A stretch of DNA of 64,000 nucleotides from Candidatus Sodalis pierantonius str. SOPE (GCF_000517405.1 NZ_CP006568.1:3658001-3722000); one strand, 5' to 3'. Counted from the stretch's first letter, positions 36,581-45,226 are shown. Translations and numbers: made by a program. The notes: a model not told the origin generated them from the sequence alone.

Positions 36581-37816
36581 GACCCTGTACACGATTCTGT
36601 GTAAATGCCTTTTCTCAGAAGTGACCGTCCAGGCGGTCACCGAACTCGATAATAAAGCGGCTCATTGCCATGCGCCAGTCCCTCAAAGGCATTGTCCATT
36701 TCTGTGAGGCCGCCTGTATCGCCAGCCACACCACCTTTTTCACTGCGTCGTCGGTCGGGAACACCTTGCGCTTTTTGATGGCATGCCGGATCACGCTGTT
36801 TAACGACTCGATGGCGTTGGTCGTGTAGATCACCTTGCGGATGTCCCAGGCACTGGAGAACGCTTCCAGCGCCTGCAAGCCGGCTTCTTCCGTAGGGGCC
36901 TGATAGATGCTTTCAGGTCGCGGGTGACGGCCTTGTAGTCCTTCCAGGAGACGAACCGCAGGCTGTTGCGCACCATATGTACGATACACAGCTGGAGCCG
37001 CGCCTCCGGATACACCGCGTTAATAGCGTCAGGGAAACCTTTCAGCCCGTCTACGCAGGCGATAAGGATATCGTTCAGGCCGCGGTTTTTCAGCTCTGTA
37101 AGCACGTTCAGCCAGAACTTTGCGCCTTCATTTTCGGCCAGCCACATACCTAGCAACTCTTTCTGGCCTTCGATGTTGATGCCCAGCGCCAGGAACACAG
37201 ATTTGTTGATGATGCAGCTGTCCTGCCGGACTTTTAGAACGATACAGTCAAGATAAACAATGGGATAGACTGCATCCAGAGGCCGGTTTTGCCATTCGAC
37301 AACCTGCTCCATGACCGCATCGGTGACCTTTGAGACCAGCGCCGGCGAGACATCGGCGTCATACAGCTCTTTGAACGCGGCGGCGATCTCGCGGGTGGTC
37401 ATCCCTTTGGCGTACAACGATAAAATCTGGTTATCCATCCCGGTAATCCGGGTCTGGTTCTTCTTCACCAGTTGCGGTTCAAAGGAACCGTCACGATCGC
37501 GCGGAGTACGCAGCGCCAGCGGGCCATCGCCAGTGGTAACGGTTTTTGTGGAATAGCCGTTGCGGGCGTTGGTCCCCGGTTTAGGCTGATTTTTATCGTA
37601 GCCGAGGTGATGGGTCATTTCGGCATTGAGAGCTGCTTCGACGCTAATTTTTTTCAGCAGCCGATCGAAGTGACTGAGATCTTCAGGGGTTTTGAGATTT
37701 TTGGCCAGTTCGTTAGCCAGAGCCTGCAACTGTTTTTCGTCCATAAATTAACCTGTTTTTGATGTTGGATTGAACATATCAAAATCAGGCAAATACACAA
37801 ATTTCTAAACAGGCTC
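36581..37816 (-). mobile_element. IS256-family insertion sequence inside the IS21 terminus
   Basis: 1236-bp element with imperfect 29-bp terminal inverted repeats (36581-36609 and 37788-37816, about 20 of 29 matching; both inner ends read TTTGCC or AATGCC). It is flanked directly by the 8-bp duplication ATTCCGAC (36573-36580 and 37817-37824), as expected for this family. It lies 13 bp inside the left end of the IS21-family element, so it arrived later. Its transposase gene is broken. Confidence 0.92.
36615..37744 (-). pseudogene. IS256-family (Mutator-type) transposase, frameshifted and deleted
   Basis: Starts at ATG 37744 (MDEKQLQALANELAKNLKTP) and runs to ...YKAVTRDLKA, where the frame is lost near 36915. 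The remainder continues in another frame as IYQAPTEEAGLQALEAFSSAW and then DIRKVIYTTNAIESLNSVI. The DDE residues are recognisable: YLDCIVLKV, ACVDGLKGFPDAI and TTNAIESLNS. Compared with the family as I recall it, about 25 residues between SSAW and DIRKV are also missing. It ends GDRLDGHF at 36615. The product cannot be functional without suppression. Confidence 0.88.
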
Positions 37817-37824
37817 ATTCCGAC
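37817..37824. repeat. Right target-site duplication of the IS256-family element
   Basis: ATTCCGAC, identical to 36573-36580 immediately left of the element. The left copy belongs to the original IS21 terminus. Confidence 0.92.
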
Positions 37825-37931
37825 GTATCCGATCAGCTGTTCCGGCGACATCCGATCAGTTATTCCGATATTTTCCGATCACCCATTCCAGTGATATTCG
37901 ATCACATGTTCGCTCATCTTCTGACTCGAGT

Positions 37932-38681
37932 TTAGTCTATTTTTCCTGTGCTGGCTACTCCTTGCTCTTTGCATAGTGATTCGCCTTTAAGTTCCAGTCT
38001 ATAGCTGGGGTGTACTAACCGATCGAGTAACGCGTCAGCTGTCGTGGGGTTTTCTATCAGTCCATACCATTTTTTCACCGGCAGTTGACTGATCAGGATG
38101 CTGCTGCTTTTGTCGTAGCGATCTTCCATCACCTCCAACAGCATCGTTGCCTGCATCGGACTTATTGATTCTAGGCCCACGTCGTCCAAGATCAGTAACT
38201 CTATTTTTTCTAACTGCTTAAGCTGTTTTAGATAGGTCCCGTCTACCTGACACTGGTGAAGATGGGCCAGCAACCGACCCACTCGCCAGTAACGCACGTT
38301 ATATTGCTGCCGGCATGCCTGCTCACCAAGCGCACAATTGAGCCAGGTTTTGCCCGTACCTGTCGGCCCCGTGATGAGTATGCTTTTCTGATATTTCAGA
38401 TATTGTCCCCCTAGCAGATCTCGCATTTGTTCCGGTGTCACTCCTCGGCTAGGGATATAACGGTTATCTTCCGGTTTTGCCTGCAAGCGCATTTGCGATT
38501 GCCGTCGCATACGGCATATGTAGTTGTTTTTTCGATGCAAATTTTCCGCTTCTACCATCAGCGACAACCGCTCCTCGAACCCCAGCTCCCCATAACTCCC
38601 CGGGAGTTCGCGTTGCGTCTCCAACGCCTGGACCATTGCCGACAACTTCAGCTCTCGCAGAGCCATTAACAGTGTATCCAT
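37932..38681 (-). CDS. istB: IS21-family transposition helper ATPase IstB
   Basis: AAA+ ATPase that selects targets and stimulates the IstA transposase. The 249 aa start MDTLLMALRELKLSAMVQAL, with Walker A ILITGPTGTGKTWLNCALGE and Walker B LLILDDVGLE, followed by ILISQLPVKKWY (sensor region). It begins 11 bp after istA on the same strand. Intact. Confidence 0.94.
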   Translation of the reverse strand: MDTLLMALRELKLSAMVQALETQRELPGSYGELGFEERLSLMVEAENLHRKNNYICRMRRQSQMRLQAKPEDNRYIPSRGVTPEQMRDLLGGQYLKYQKSILITGPTGTGKTWLNCALGEQACRQQYNVRYWRVGRLLAHLHQCQVDGTYLKQLKQLEKIELLILDDVGLESISPMQATMLLEVMEDRYDKSSSILISQLPVKKWYGLIENPTTADALLDRLVHPSYRLELKGESLCKEQGVASTGKID

Positions 38682-38692
38682 ATTTATTCTCC

Positions 38693-40243
38693 TTAGTGAT
38701 AACTGTCCGGACCTCGGAGGTTTTCGTGAACCAGCATTGATACGCCGGCTCCGTCCTGGGTGACCTCACTTTCACGACCGTGTTTCAATACGTTGGCTAT
38801 GAAAGAGCGGTTAATGCACCCTTTCTCCAACGCCAGCGCGCAGGCCTTCTCCAGTCGCGTCGTCTCATAGCGCCGTTGCAGATTGAGTAGCCCCAGCACG
38901 GAGCTGTAAGCCTGCTCCGGATGGGCTTTGCTCTTTTGGATGGACTCGACCACTTTCAGTGTGCACACACCCACCGACAGCGCCCAACTGCACAGCCTTT
39001 CCGGCGTCCACTGACTCTGCCCCTTATGGTTAGCCGGCATGTGCGCCGCCTGAGTCGTGTGCCTATAGGCATTATCGCTGCGAGGGTGCGTAGCCACGCA
39101 GACGCCCTTATGGTGGATTTGCACCAGCCGTTGGGTGGCGATGACGTCAACGCGCTCGCCAACCAGCGGATGCGGCACCGAGTACCAGTTTTTGCCGTAG
39201 TCTATGTGGTAATCAGGTCCCACTCGGGCAACGAGATACTCACTGTATTCCCATTGTGTGGGCGGTAGAGGCCCAAGAGCCGGTTTGTCCAGCTGCTCGA
39301 AGCGTTCAAGGCGACTTTGTCCGTCGTAATGACGCATCGGGCGCAGATTCAACTCATGATTGAGTTCTCGTATCACCTGGTTGAGTTCGGCCAGCGAGTA
39401 GAACCTACGTTTACGCAACCGGGCCAAAACCCAGCGTTCTACCAGCTGCACAGTTGATTCTGCCTTCGCCTTGTCTTTCGGTTTTCTCGGGCGCGCCGGT
39501 AGCACCACTGTCTCATAGTGATTTGCCAGCGCCTGGTAGCTCTGGTTTATGACCGGCTCATAGCGGTCAGGGGTGCTGACAGCACTGCGCAGATTATCAG
39601 GTATCATCAGCTCCGGAACCCCACCCATGAAGTGCAGGCAGCGGCTATTGGCGTTGAGCCACGATGCCATGTCCTGGCCTTCGCAGGCTTCGATATACGC
39701 ATAGCCTGACACGCCCATGGCAGCGACGAAGATAGCGACCTGGCGTACGCTACCGGTCGCAGGGTTGACGATAGGTACGGTGGGGCTACAGAAGTCGATG
39801 AAGAGCTTTTCGCCAGCCTTGTGCTCCATGCGCATGGAACGCCGCTGCTTCTTTTTCCAGTCACGGAACAGTGCACAAAACTGTGAGTAACCGAGGGCAT
39901 CACCGCCCACGGCGGACTGATATTCCATCCAGAGCAGCTGCTTGGTCATGCCCTTGCGGCTTAACTCGGTATCGATATCAAGCCAGCTAGGTAAGGTATT
40001 GATAACTTTTCCGGATTTGCCGGGATAGAGCAGGCGGTCGAGGTCGACGGGGGACAGTTCCGCCGACAATGGCCAGACCAGGTTAGCTACCGTGAATCGG
40101 CCGAGGATATCGTGCACGGTAGTACAACCTATGCCGAGCGCTGCTGCGATAGTGCGATTCGAGCGACGCTGCTCGAATTTCATACGTAACACATTAATAT
40201 AGATGCACATTTCCGTTTTCGCTTTCTTCTTTTTACGTGCCAT
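38693..40243 (-). CDS. istA: IS21-family transposase IstA
   Basis: 516-aa DDE transposase. An N-terminal helix-turn-helix (NRTIAAALGIGCTTVHDILG, about 30-50) is followed by a catalytic core with Asp in GEKLFIDFCSPTVPI, Asp in ELMIPDNLRSAV and Glu in KAKAESTVQLVERWVLARL. The C-terminal region carries the usual mu-transposase-like domain with VGPDYHIDYGKNWYSVP. It is paired with istB. The frame is intact, but transposition may be impaired because the left terminus of the element is interrupted by IS256. Confidence 0.93.
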   Translation of the reverse strand: MARKKKKAKTEMCIYINVLRMKFEQRRSNRTIAAALGIGCTTVHDILGRFTVANLVWPLSAELSPVDLDRLLYPGKSGKVINTLPSWLDIDTELSRKGMTKQLLWMEYQSAVGGDALGYSQFCALFRDWKKKQRRSMRMEHKAGEKLFIDFCSPTVPIVNPATGSVRQVAIFVAAMGVSGYAYIEACEGQDMASWLNANSRCLHFMGGVPELMIPDNLRSAVSTPDRYEPVINQSYQALANHYETVVLPARPRKPKDKAKAESTVQLVERWVLARLRKRRFYSLAELNQVIRELNHELNLRPMRHYDGQSRLERFEQLDKPALGPLPPTQWEYSEYLVARVGPDYHIDYGKNWYSVPHPLVGERVDVIATQRLVQIHHKGVCVATHPRSDNAYRHTTQAAHMPANHKGQSQWTPERLCSWALSVGVCTLKVVESIQKSKAHPEQAYSSVLGLLNLQRRYETTRLEKACALALEKGCINRSFIANVLKHGRESEVTQDGAGVSMLVHENLRGPDSYH

Positions 40244-40339
40244 GCCATGCCCCCGGAAGCTAAAAGTCTCCAGAGTATGGCGGAACAGAAGATGAGCGAT
40301 CGGACAGAATCGGAATCGCTGATCGGGCGACCGGAATCA

Positions 40340-40347
40340 GCACATTG
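40340..40347. repeat. Right target-site duplication of the IS21-family element
   Basis: GCACATTG, identical to 36560-36567. Codons of the glycosidase gene resume immediately after it. Confidence 0.92.
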
Positions 40348-40742
40348 CCGCCATTATCGATTATGCCCACCGCCAGCAGAAGAAAATCGTGCTATTGCTG
40401 ATGCGTTCGCCCTACGACATTATCCACTTTGATGGTAAGACCGACGCCATAGTAGCCACCTATGCCTATTACGGTCTGGACAACGGCGTACGTCGCGACG
40501 AATCGCTGTTTGCCGCCGCGCGGGCGCTGGTAGGGGAGCTAAAGCCAAGCGGTAAACTGCCGGTGAATATCTATAATGTCGGCCCGCAGGGGGCGATAAC
40601 CGATATCCGCTATCCACGCGGCTTCGGTCTCAACGGCTGACACTGCGCGAGGCCCTGCCCGGCGGCGGCCGACCGCTCTCACTGCGCCGGCCCTTCCCCG
40701 TTCACAGGCAACGGCACGCGGCTTTAACGCCGCGGCGCCCCC

Positions 40743-41844
40743 TCAACGCTCATCGCGCCGTCCCGGCACCGCGCTCCAGAACCGGCGGGCGTGCACCGTG
40801 ACTTCCTCCCGATCGTGGTACAGCTGCTTGGCGTGTACTTCCGCATGCACCCCGTTCGCCGCCAACTGGTCGCAGAGCAGGCGTAAATTCTGGTTGACCT
40901 CTTCATAGCGCTTTTTCATCGGCAGCTTCAGGTTGAAAATCGCCTCGCGACACCACCCCTTCACCAACCAATCCGCGGCTAATTGCGCCACGCGCGACGG
41001 CTTCTCCACCATATCGCACACCAGCCAGTACACATTATTGCGCGGCGGCTCGAAGCGAAAGCCGTCGGCGCGATGATGGATCACCTGTCCGGTGGCCATC
41101 AGCGCCTCGTCCATCGTGCCATTATTCACCGCATGCACCATCATGCTGCGGCTTAACCAACTGGTAGGTCCAACCGCCGGGACAAGCGCCCAAATCCACC
41201 GCGTACATGCCGCTGCCGAGGCGCTCGCCCCACTCATCCGCCGGAACAAAGACATGGAAAGCCTCTTCCAGTTTTAGCGTGGAGCGGCTGGGCGCATCCG
41301 GCGGAAATCGCAGCCGGGGAATGCCCATATACAAGGGGGAATGATTATGCCGATAGGCGTAGCCCACGTAGCAGTATCCCGGCGCGATAAACAGCACATG
41401 GATGACCTGCTGCGAGGTGCGTTCATCCCCCCGGAGGATGCGTTGCGCGCGCAGGGCGGCGCGTAACGGCACGGTGAATTTGCGGCAGAACTTCATCAGC
41501 TCTTTGCTTTCATTGGTATCGGGGACTTCGACCCGCAGCTCCCCCGTCTCGGCGACGGCGCCCGTCAGCATACCCACTATCGGCGTAATGCGATCGTCGG
41601 TAGGCAAATCGCGCAGCAGGTCGCCCGCCAGAATCATCTGACGCGCAAAAATCAGACTGCGCAGCGGTAAAGTGCGGATCAATCGATCCGCCTCTTCATG
41701 CTGGTAACAGACAAAGACCACGTAGCCGCTATTTTCCTTTACGCGCGCAAAGCCATAGAGCTCCCGTTCGGCGGCCTTCTCGGTAATTTCAGCGGCGCAC
41801 TCTTTCTCAAAGCCGGGGCGGCAATACAAAATAACGTTATTCAC
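40743..41844 (-). pseudogene. rlmM: 23S rRNA 2'-O-ribose C2498 methyltransferase, frameshifted
   Basis: RlmM methylates C2498 of 23S rRNA before subunit assembly. The gene starts at GTG 41842-41844 (MNNVILYCRPGFEKECAAEI) and reads as RlmM through the SAM motif VDLGACPGGWTYQLV. It then loses frame near 41148-41158, where AAGCCGCAGC stands for an expected AAACGCAGC (one extra base). The rest continues in the next frame (MMVHAVNNGTMDEALMATGQ, WLVCDMVEKPSRVA, NLKLPMKKRYEEVNQN) to 40743. Both halves are well conserved, so the lesion is recent. The start codon overlaps the original ygdD stop region. Confidence 0.92.
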
Positions 41845-41950
41845 GGCGTTCCGCCTTTTTTTTCAGGCGCAGCGCGGCTTTGTTGAATAAATCGAACTTT
41901 TAGGTGACTGGCGGCTCTGATCACTACATTCGTTTCAACATCAGGTCCCC

Positions 41951-42892
41951 ATGGCAAAGCAAAAGTTTAAAATCACCAACTGGCCCGCATATAACAATGC
42001 GCTCAGGCAGCGGGGGGACCTGACAGTATGGCTTGATGAGTCAGCCATTGCTGCATGGACTGAGAGTACACCACCTGAACATCGTGGCCGGCCGCTTCAC
42101 TACACCGATATGGCCATTATCACGGTTCTGATGATAAAGCGCGTGTTTAACCTTTCGCTCCGGGCGTTACAGGGTTTCGTTGACTCGATTTTTAAACTGA
42201 TGGGGCTGTCGCTGCGCTGCCCAGATTACTCTCTGGTCAGCCGGCGAGCAAAAACCGTCGACATCAGCATAAAAACGCCAACCCGCGGCGAAATCTCACA
42301 CCTGGTCATCGATGGCACCGGCCTGAAAGTCTTCGGCGAAGGCGAATGGAAAGTCAGGCAGCATGGGGCTGAGAGGCGCAGAGTATGGCGCAAGCTTCAT
42401 CTGGCAGTAGATAGCGTGACACATGAAATTATCTGTGCCGATTTATCGCTAAGCGGTACGACAGATGCGCAGGCGCTGCCCGGGCTGATTAACCAAACCC
42501 ACCGGAAAATCAGGGAAGCGTCGGCTGACAGTGCTTACGATACGCGTTACTGTCATGATGCTCTGCTGAGGAAAAAAATAAAGCCGCTTATCCCACCGCG
42601 AAGTGGTGCGCAATATTGGCCAGCTCGATACCATGAGCGTAACCATGCGGTGGCAAATCAGCATATGAGCAGCAATAACGATACCTGGAAAAAGAAAGTA
42701 GGTTATCACCGGCGTTCACTGGCTGAAACGGCCATGTTCCGGTTTAAAACACTTCTGGGTGGTCATCTGAGTCTGCATGACTATGACGCGCAGGTAGGTG
42801 AGGCAATGGCAATGGCAATGGCAATGGCAATGGTTAAAGCACTTAACCGGATCACACTGTTAGGAATGCCAAACAGCGTCCGCATCATGTAA
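41951..42892 (+). CDS. IS903-type transposase with an Ala-Met repeat
   Basis: 313-aa DDE transposase of the IS5/IS903 group: MAKQKFKITNWPAYNNALRQ, HLVIDGTGLKVFGEGEW (Asp), SADSAYDTRYCH (Asp), and RRSLAETAMFRFKTLLG (Glu). Near the C-terminus a perfect hexanucleotide repeat (GGCAAT, five copies, 42802-42831) extends the usual GEAMAMVKALN into an AMAMAMAMAM tract. The frame is intact, so activity is possible, but the added residues follow the last catalytic motif in a helix. Confidence 0.93.
   Translation: MAKQKFKITNWPAYNNALRQRGDLTVWLDESAIAAWTESTPPEHRGRPLHYTDMAIITVLMIKRVFNLSLRALQGFVDSIFKLMGLSLRCPDYSLVSRRAKTVDISIKTPTRGEISHLVIDGTGLKVFGEGEWKVRQHGAERRRVWRKLHLAVDSVTHEIICADLSLSGTTDAQALPGLINQTHRKIREASADSAYDTRYCHDALLRKKIKPLIPPRSGAQYWPARYHERNHAVANQHMSSNNDTWKKKVGYHRRSLAETAMFRFKTLLGGHLSLHDYDAQVGEAMAMAMAMAMVKALNRITLLGMPNSVRIM
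42802..42831 (+). repeat. Five-copy GGCAAT hexanucleotide repeat in the transposase gene
   Basis: Five perfect tandem copies of GGCAAT encoding alternating Ala-Met. The copy number is a multiple of the codon size, so slippage changes length without frameshift. Confidence 0.9.
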
Positions 42893-43332
42893 CAATCGCC
42901 CTGATAGGGAGGAAGTCGTCACAAATTTCGGATTTATTCAACAAAGCGGCGCAGCGCGCCAATCAGCAGCATCATCCAGCCCGCCAGGAAACAAACGCCG
43001 CCGATGGGGGTGATATACACCCACAGGCGCTGGTGCGACAGCGCAAGGCAGTATAAACTGCCGGAAAACAGCACGATACCGATAGCCAGCAGCACGCCGC
43101 TCCAGTAAAACTACAGGTTGGGATTGCGCATCATCACCGTGCTTAGAGCCATAATCGCCAGCGTATGAAAGGCCTGATACTCCAAACCGGTTTTTAACCA
43201 GGCCATTTCCAGCTCCCCAAGCGACAGACGCAGGCTATGGGCGGCGAAAGCGCCGATAGCCACGAATAAGAATCCACTCAGGGCGGCGAAAATCAGCATT
43301 CCACGACTACGCATGTTTCTCGATTCCGATAA

Positions 43333-44289
43333 TTATTGATGGAGTGTGCCGTGCAGCGGCGCCATAGGCTGCGTCGCGCCGTAACGAAAGCGGAACGTCT
43401 CCTGTTCGCTGGCCGCGCGCGCCAGGATCCATTGACGAAAGGCGTCGATTTTACCCACTTCCGCCTGACTGTCATGGCACACCAGGTAAAATGCGTTTTT
43501 GCTTTCCAGCACCTCATTGAACGGGCACGCCAGCCGCCCGGCCTCGATTTCCGTTTGCGCCATGACGTTATTGGCCAGCGCCACCCCCTGACCATGGATC
43601 GCCGCCTGCAGCACCATGGCGCTGTGGCTGAAAATCGGTCCCTGCTGCACATTGAGCTGGTTCAAACCCAATTGCCGGCTGTAAGCCAGCCACTCCCGCC
43701 GCGAGACGTCATGCAAGAGGGTATGATAAATCAAATCCGCCGGCGTTTTCAGCGGATGGACGCCGGTCAATAGCGCGGGCGCGCAAACCGGCAACAGGTA
43801 TTCGGCATATAACTTTTCCACCCGCAACCCGGGCCAATTACCGCGGCCATAGAAAATGGCCACGTCCACGTCATCGGCCAGCTTGTCCTCTTCGCGGTCC
43901 ACCGCCTGGATCAGAACATCAATGCCCGGCCAGGCGGCGTTAAAGCTCGACAGCCGCGGTACCAGCCACTGAATGGCGAAACTCGGCAGCAGGCTGACCG
44001 TAAGCGCGCCCTTGGCGCTGCGCGATTGCAGTTTGCGCGTTGCTTCCGCCAGCGCGGAGAAAATCTCTTTGATGTCGAGGTAATAGCTTTGACCTTCTTC
44101 AGTCAGCAACAGCGAACGATTACGGCGGCGGAACAGTTTTAGGCCGAGAAAGTCCTCCAGCGATTTGATCTGGTGGCTGACGGCGGCCTGCGTGACGAAC
44201 AACTCGTCCGCCGCTTTGGTAAAGCTCAGGTGGCGCGCCGCCGCGTCGAACACCCGCAGGGCATTAAGCGGAGGAAGTCGTTTGGACAT
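43333..44289 (-). CDS. gcvA: LysR-family regulator of the glycine cleavage system GcvA
   Basis: Activates or represses gcvTHP and activates gcvB according to glycine. From ATG 44287-44289 (MSKRLPPLNALRVFDAAARH), 318 aa. The N-terminal helix-turn-helix is LFVTQAAVSHQIKSLEDFLG. The effector domain includes SLLPSFAIQWLVPRLSSFN and QGPIFSHSAMVLQAAIHGQG. It has a tail (ATQPMAPLHGTLHQ) about 13 residues longer than E. coli GcvA (305), probably from loss of the original stop. It is divergent from gcvB, as in E. coli, and CTAAT-type sequences recognised by GcvA occur in the shared promoter region (44345-44352). Confidence 0.94.
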   Translation of the reverse strand: MSKRLPPLNALRVFDAAARHLSFTKAADELFVTQAAVSHQIKSLEDFLGLKLFRRRNRSLLLTEEGQSYYLDIKEIFSALAEATRKLQSRSAKGALTVSLLPSFAIQWLVPRLSSFNAAWPGIDVLIQAVDREEDKLADDVDVAIFYGRGNWPGLRVEKLYAEYLLPVCAPALLTGVHPLKTPADLIYHTLLHDVSRREWLAYSRQLGLNQLNVQQGPIFSHSAMVLQAAIHGQGVALANNVMAQTEIEAGRLACPFNEVLESKNAFYLVCHDSQAEVGKIDAFRQWILARAASEQETFRFRYGATQPMAPLHGTLHQ

Positions 44290-44384
44290 AGGCAAGCGCT
44301 TTTTCTGGACTGAGAATTATGAGTAGGGCCAACATAGGCATTTCATCTATTAGTTTTTTTATCCGAGGCATTATAATTTGTCCG

Positions 44385-44413
44385 TTGATGATGCGCCAGC
44401 AAATACCTATAGT
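44385..44413 (+). promoter_or_regulatory. gcvB promoter
   Basis: -35 TTGATG (44385-44390), 17-bp spacer, -10 TATAGT (44408-44413), then 7 nt to the inferred start at 44421. This is a near-consensus sigma-70 promoter at the position expected from E. coli gcvB. Confidence 0.8.
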
Positions 44414-44420
44414 CGTAACC

Positions 44421-44632
44421 ATTCGCAAGCCGGAACGAAAAGCACTTGGAAAGCTAATGTTTTCAAAGCGCTTTTGGCGAGTGATGTGATGTGATGTGAT
44501 GTGATGTGATGTTGTGTTGTGTTTGCAGATTGGGCCGCGAATGCGGGCCGCTTAACGTTTAAATCCATTTTAGGATACATTTTTCTGTCTGTCCATAGAC
44601 AAAAGTAGCACCGCGCCTGCGGTGCTTTTTTT
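44421..44632 (+). ncRNA. gcvB: GcvB small regulatory RNA with an expanded GU-rich R1 region
   Basis: Hfq-dependent RNA that represses many amino-acid and peptide transport mRNAs. Similarity to E. coli GcvB as I recall it: 5' GCCGGAACGAAAAG stem, GU-rich R1 ending GTTGTGTTGTGTTTGCAG, the R2 segment CTGTCTGTCCATAG, and the terminator AGCACCGC (44607-44614) / GCGGTGCT (44619-44626) plus seven T. Length is about 212 nt (E. coli 206). The locus between gcvA and ygdI is conserved. The R1 seed is preceded by six perfect GTGAT copies, where E. coli has a single GTGAT-like unit. Confidence 0.93.
44481..44510 (+). repeat. Six-copy GTGAT pentanucleotide repeat in GcvB R1
   Basis: Six perfect tandem GTGAT units followed by two GTTGT units (44511-44520) and GTTTG, all inside the R1 target-pairing region of gcvB. 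Confidence 0.93.
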
Positions 44633-44834
44633 GCCCGTCGCTTACAGACGGAGGCGCCAGAGCGCGCCGCCCAGCCCTCAGCGCGTTGCTACAGGAAGCG
44701 CGTGGCCCATTCAGGCACGCAAGTCGGGCGCGAAAGCTGACCAACCGGAAGGGGCCGTTCGCGCCCGTTACCGGCGGTGAGCGATGGCGGGCGCGACCGC
44801 TACCGGCCGTAAGTAACAGGCCCTATCACAGGCT

Positions 44835-45056
44835 TTATTGCTCTTCCATCATCTCTTTCACGTCGGAGCGGTTGATTTGTTGCTGGGTGTCCGACGCATC
44901 CTGATAGCTTATCATGCCGGTATCTTCATCCACTTTCGGCTTGCCAGAGGTTACAATAGTCCGGCCATCGTTGGTATACATGACGTAATTGCTTGAGCAG
45001 GCGCTCAGCGTAAAGGCTAAGGCACAGGCGGTAATGACTGCGGCTGTTTTCTTCAT
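44835..45056 (-). CDS. ygdI: DUF903 lipoprotein YgdI
   Basis: 73-aa precursor with a lipoprotein signal (MKKTAAVITACALAFTLSAC, lipobox LSAC), then SSNYVMYTNDGRTIVTSGKP and the conserved GMISYQDASDTQQQINRSDV. It is a small SH3-like outer-membrane-anchored protein of unknown role, near-identical in layout to E. coli YgdI. The 202 bp between the gcvB terminator and its 3' end show nothing further. Confidence 0.94.
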   Translation of the reverse strand: MKKTAAVITACALAFTLSACSSNYVMYTNDGRTIVTSGKPKVDEDTGMISYQDASDTQQQINRSDVKEMMEEQ

Positions 45057-45226
45057 TGATCATTCCTCGCAGAGTAAATTACTGTATTAATCCGCTATTC
45101 GCTTTGGGTATTGGCATTACCCGATAGTAATAAGCATAACCGGCTTTCACGATTTTGTCAGAAAATGACAGGTAATTCGGCGACTTAGCCACCGCGCGCG
45201 CCGGCCGTTGTCCCCAGAGGAGTTCC

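Larger units (their letters stand above)
36568..40339 (-). mobile_element. IS21-family insertion sequence carrying a nested IS256-family element
   Basis: The outer element begins TGCAGATTCCGAC (36568-36580), resumes at 37825 after the inserted IS256 element and its duplicated 8 bp, and ends GGGCGACCGGAATCA at 40339. The termini are TG...CA and share imperfect repeats with cores ATTCCG and CCGATCAG, present in more than one copy at each end as is usual for IS21. Without the insertion it is about 2528 bp. It encodes istA and istB on the minus strand, both apparently intact. The exact 8-bp target duplication GCACATTG flanks it. Confidence 0.92.
34974..40640 (+). pseudogene. Family 3 glycoside hydrolase (beta-N-acetylhexosaminidase type), split by nested IS elements
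   Basis: The gene starts at ATG 34974 or 34977 (MNTIPPSRVTGV..., MTLREKIGQKIMLNFRYW). It shifts by one base near 35150-35185, continues in frame from 35185 with GGVILFANNL, LLIGTDNEGGNVFRL and the NagZ-type motif KHFPGHGDTRTDSH, and shifts back near 36400. It is then interrupted after codon ...DTAHI by mobile DNA and resumes at 40348 (AAIIDYAHRQQKKIVLLLM), ending at TGA 40638-40640. With the insertion and one target duplication removed, the length is 1887 bp, about 628 aa, similar to two-domain GH3 N-acetylglucosaminidases (YbbD type). It probably once acted on peptidoglycan or chitin fragments. It is clearly inactive. Confidence 0.9.
41877..42947 (+). mobile_element. IS903-type (IS5 family) insertion sequence
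   Basis: 1071-bp element with perfect 17-bp terminal inverted repeats GCTTTGTTGAATAAATC and its complement, the IS903 hallmark. It is flanked by an 11-bp direct repeat GGCGCAGCGCG (41866-41876 and 42948-42958). IS903 normally makes 9-bp duplications, so one or two of these bases may be coincidental or part of the element. It sits in the last codons of ygdD and carries one transposase gene. Confidence 0.93.
41837..43314 (-). pseudogene. ygdD: YgdD (DUF423 membrane protein), stop codon plus IS insertion
   Basis: Small inner-membrane protein of unknown function, normally about 131 aa with four membrane segments. It starts at 43314 (MRSRGMLIFAALSGFLFVAI, GLEYQAFHTLAIMAL). Codon 68 is TAG (43111-43113), where the family has Trp before FYW; the frame then continues FYWSGVLLAIGIVLFSGSLY and CFLAGWMMLLIGALRR into the IS903-type element, whose end supplies FVE and a TAA. 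The original C-terminus (ALRLKKKAERRE, TAA at 41837-41839) lies on the far side of the element, overlapping the rlmM start. The gene is doubly inactivated. Confidence 0.9.

Noticed and set aside
40389..40640. Independent small gene of 83 codons
   Set aside because: It is the 3' exon-like remnant of the GH3 gene; removal of the IS21 element joins it in frame to the upstream part.
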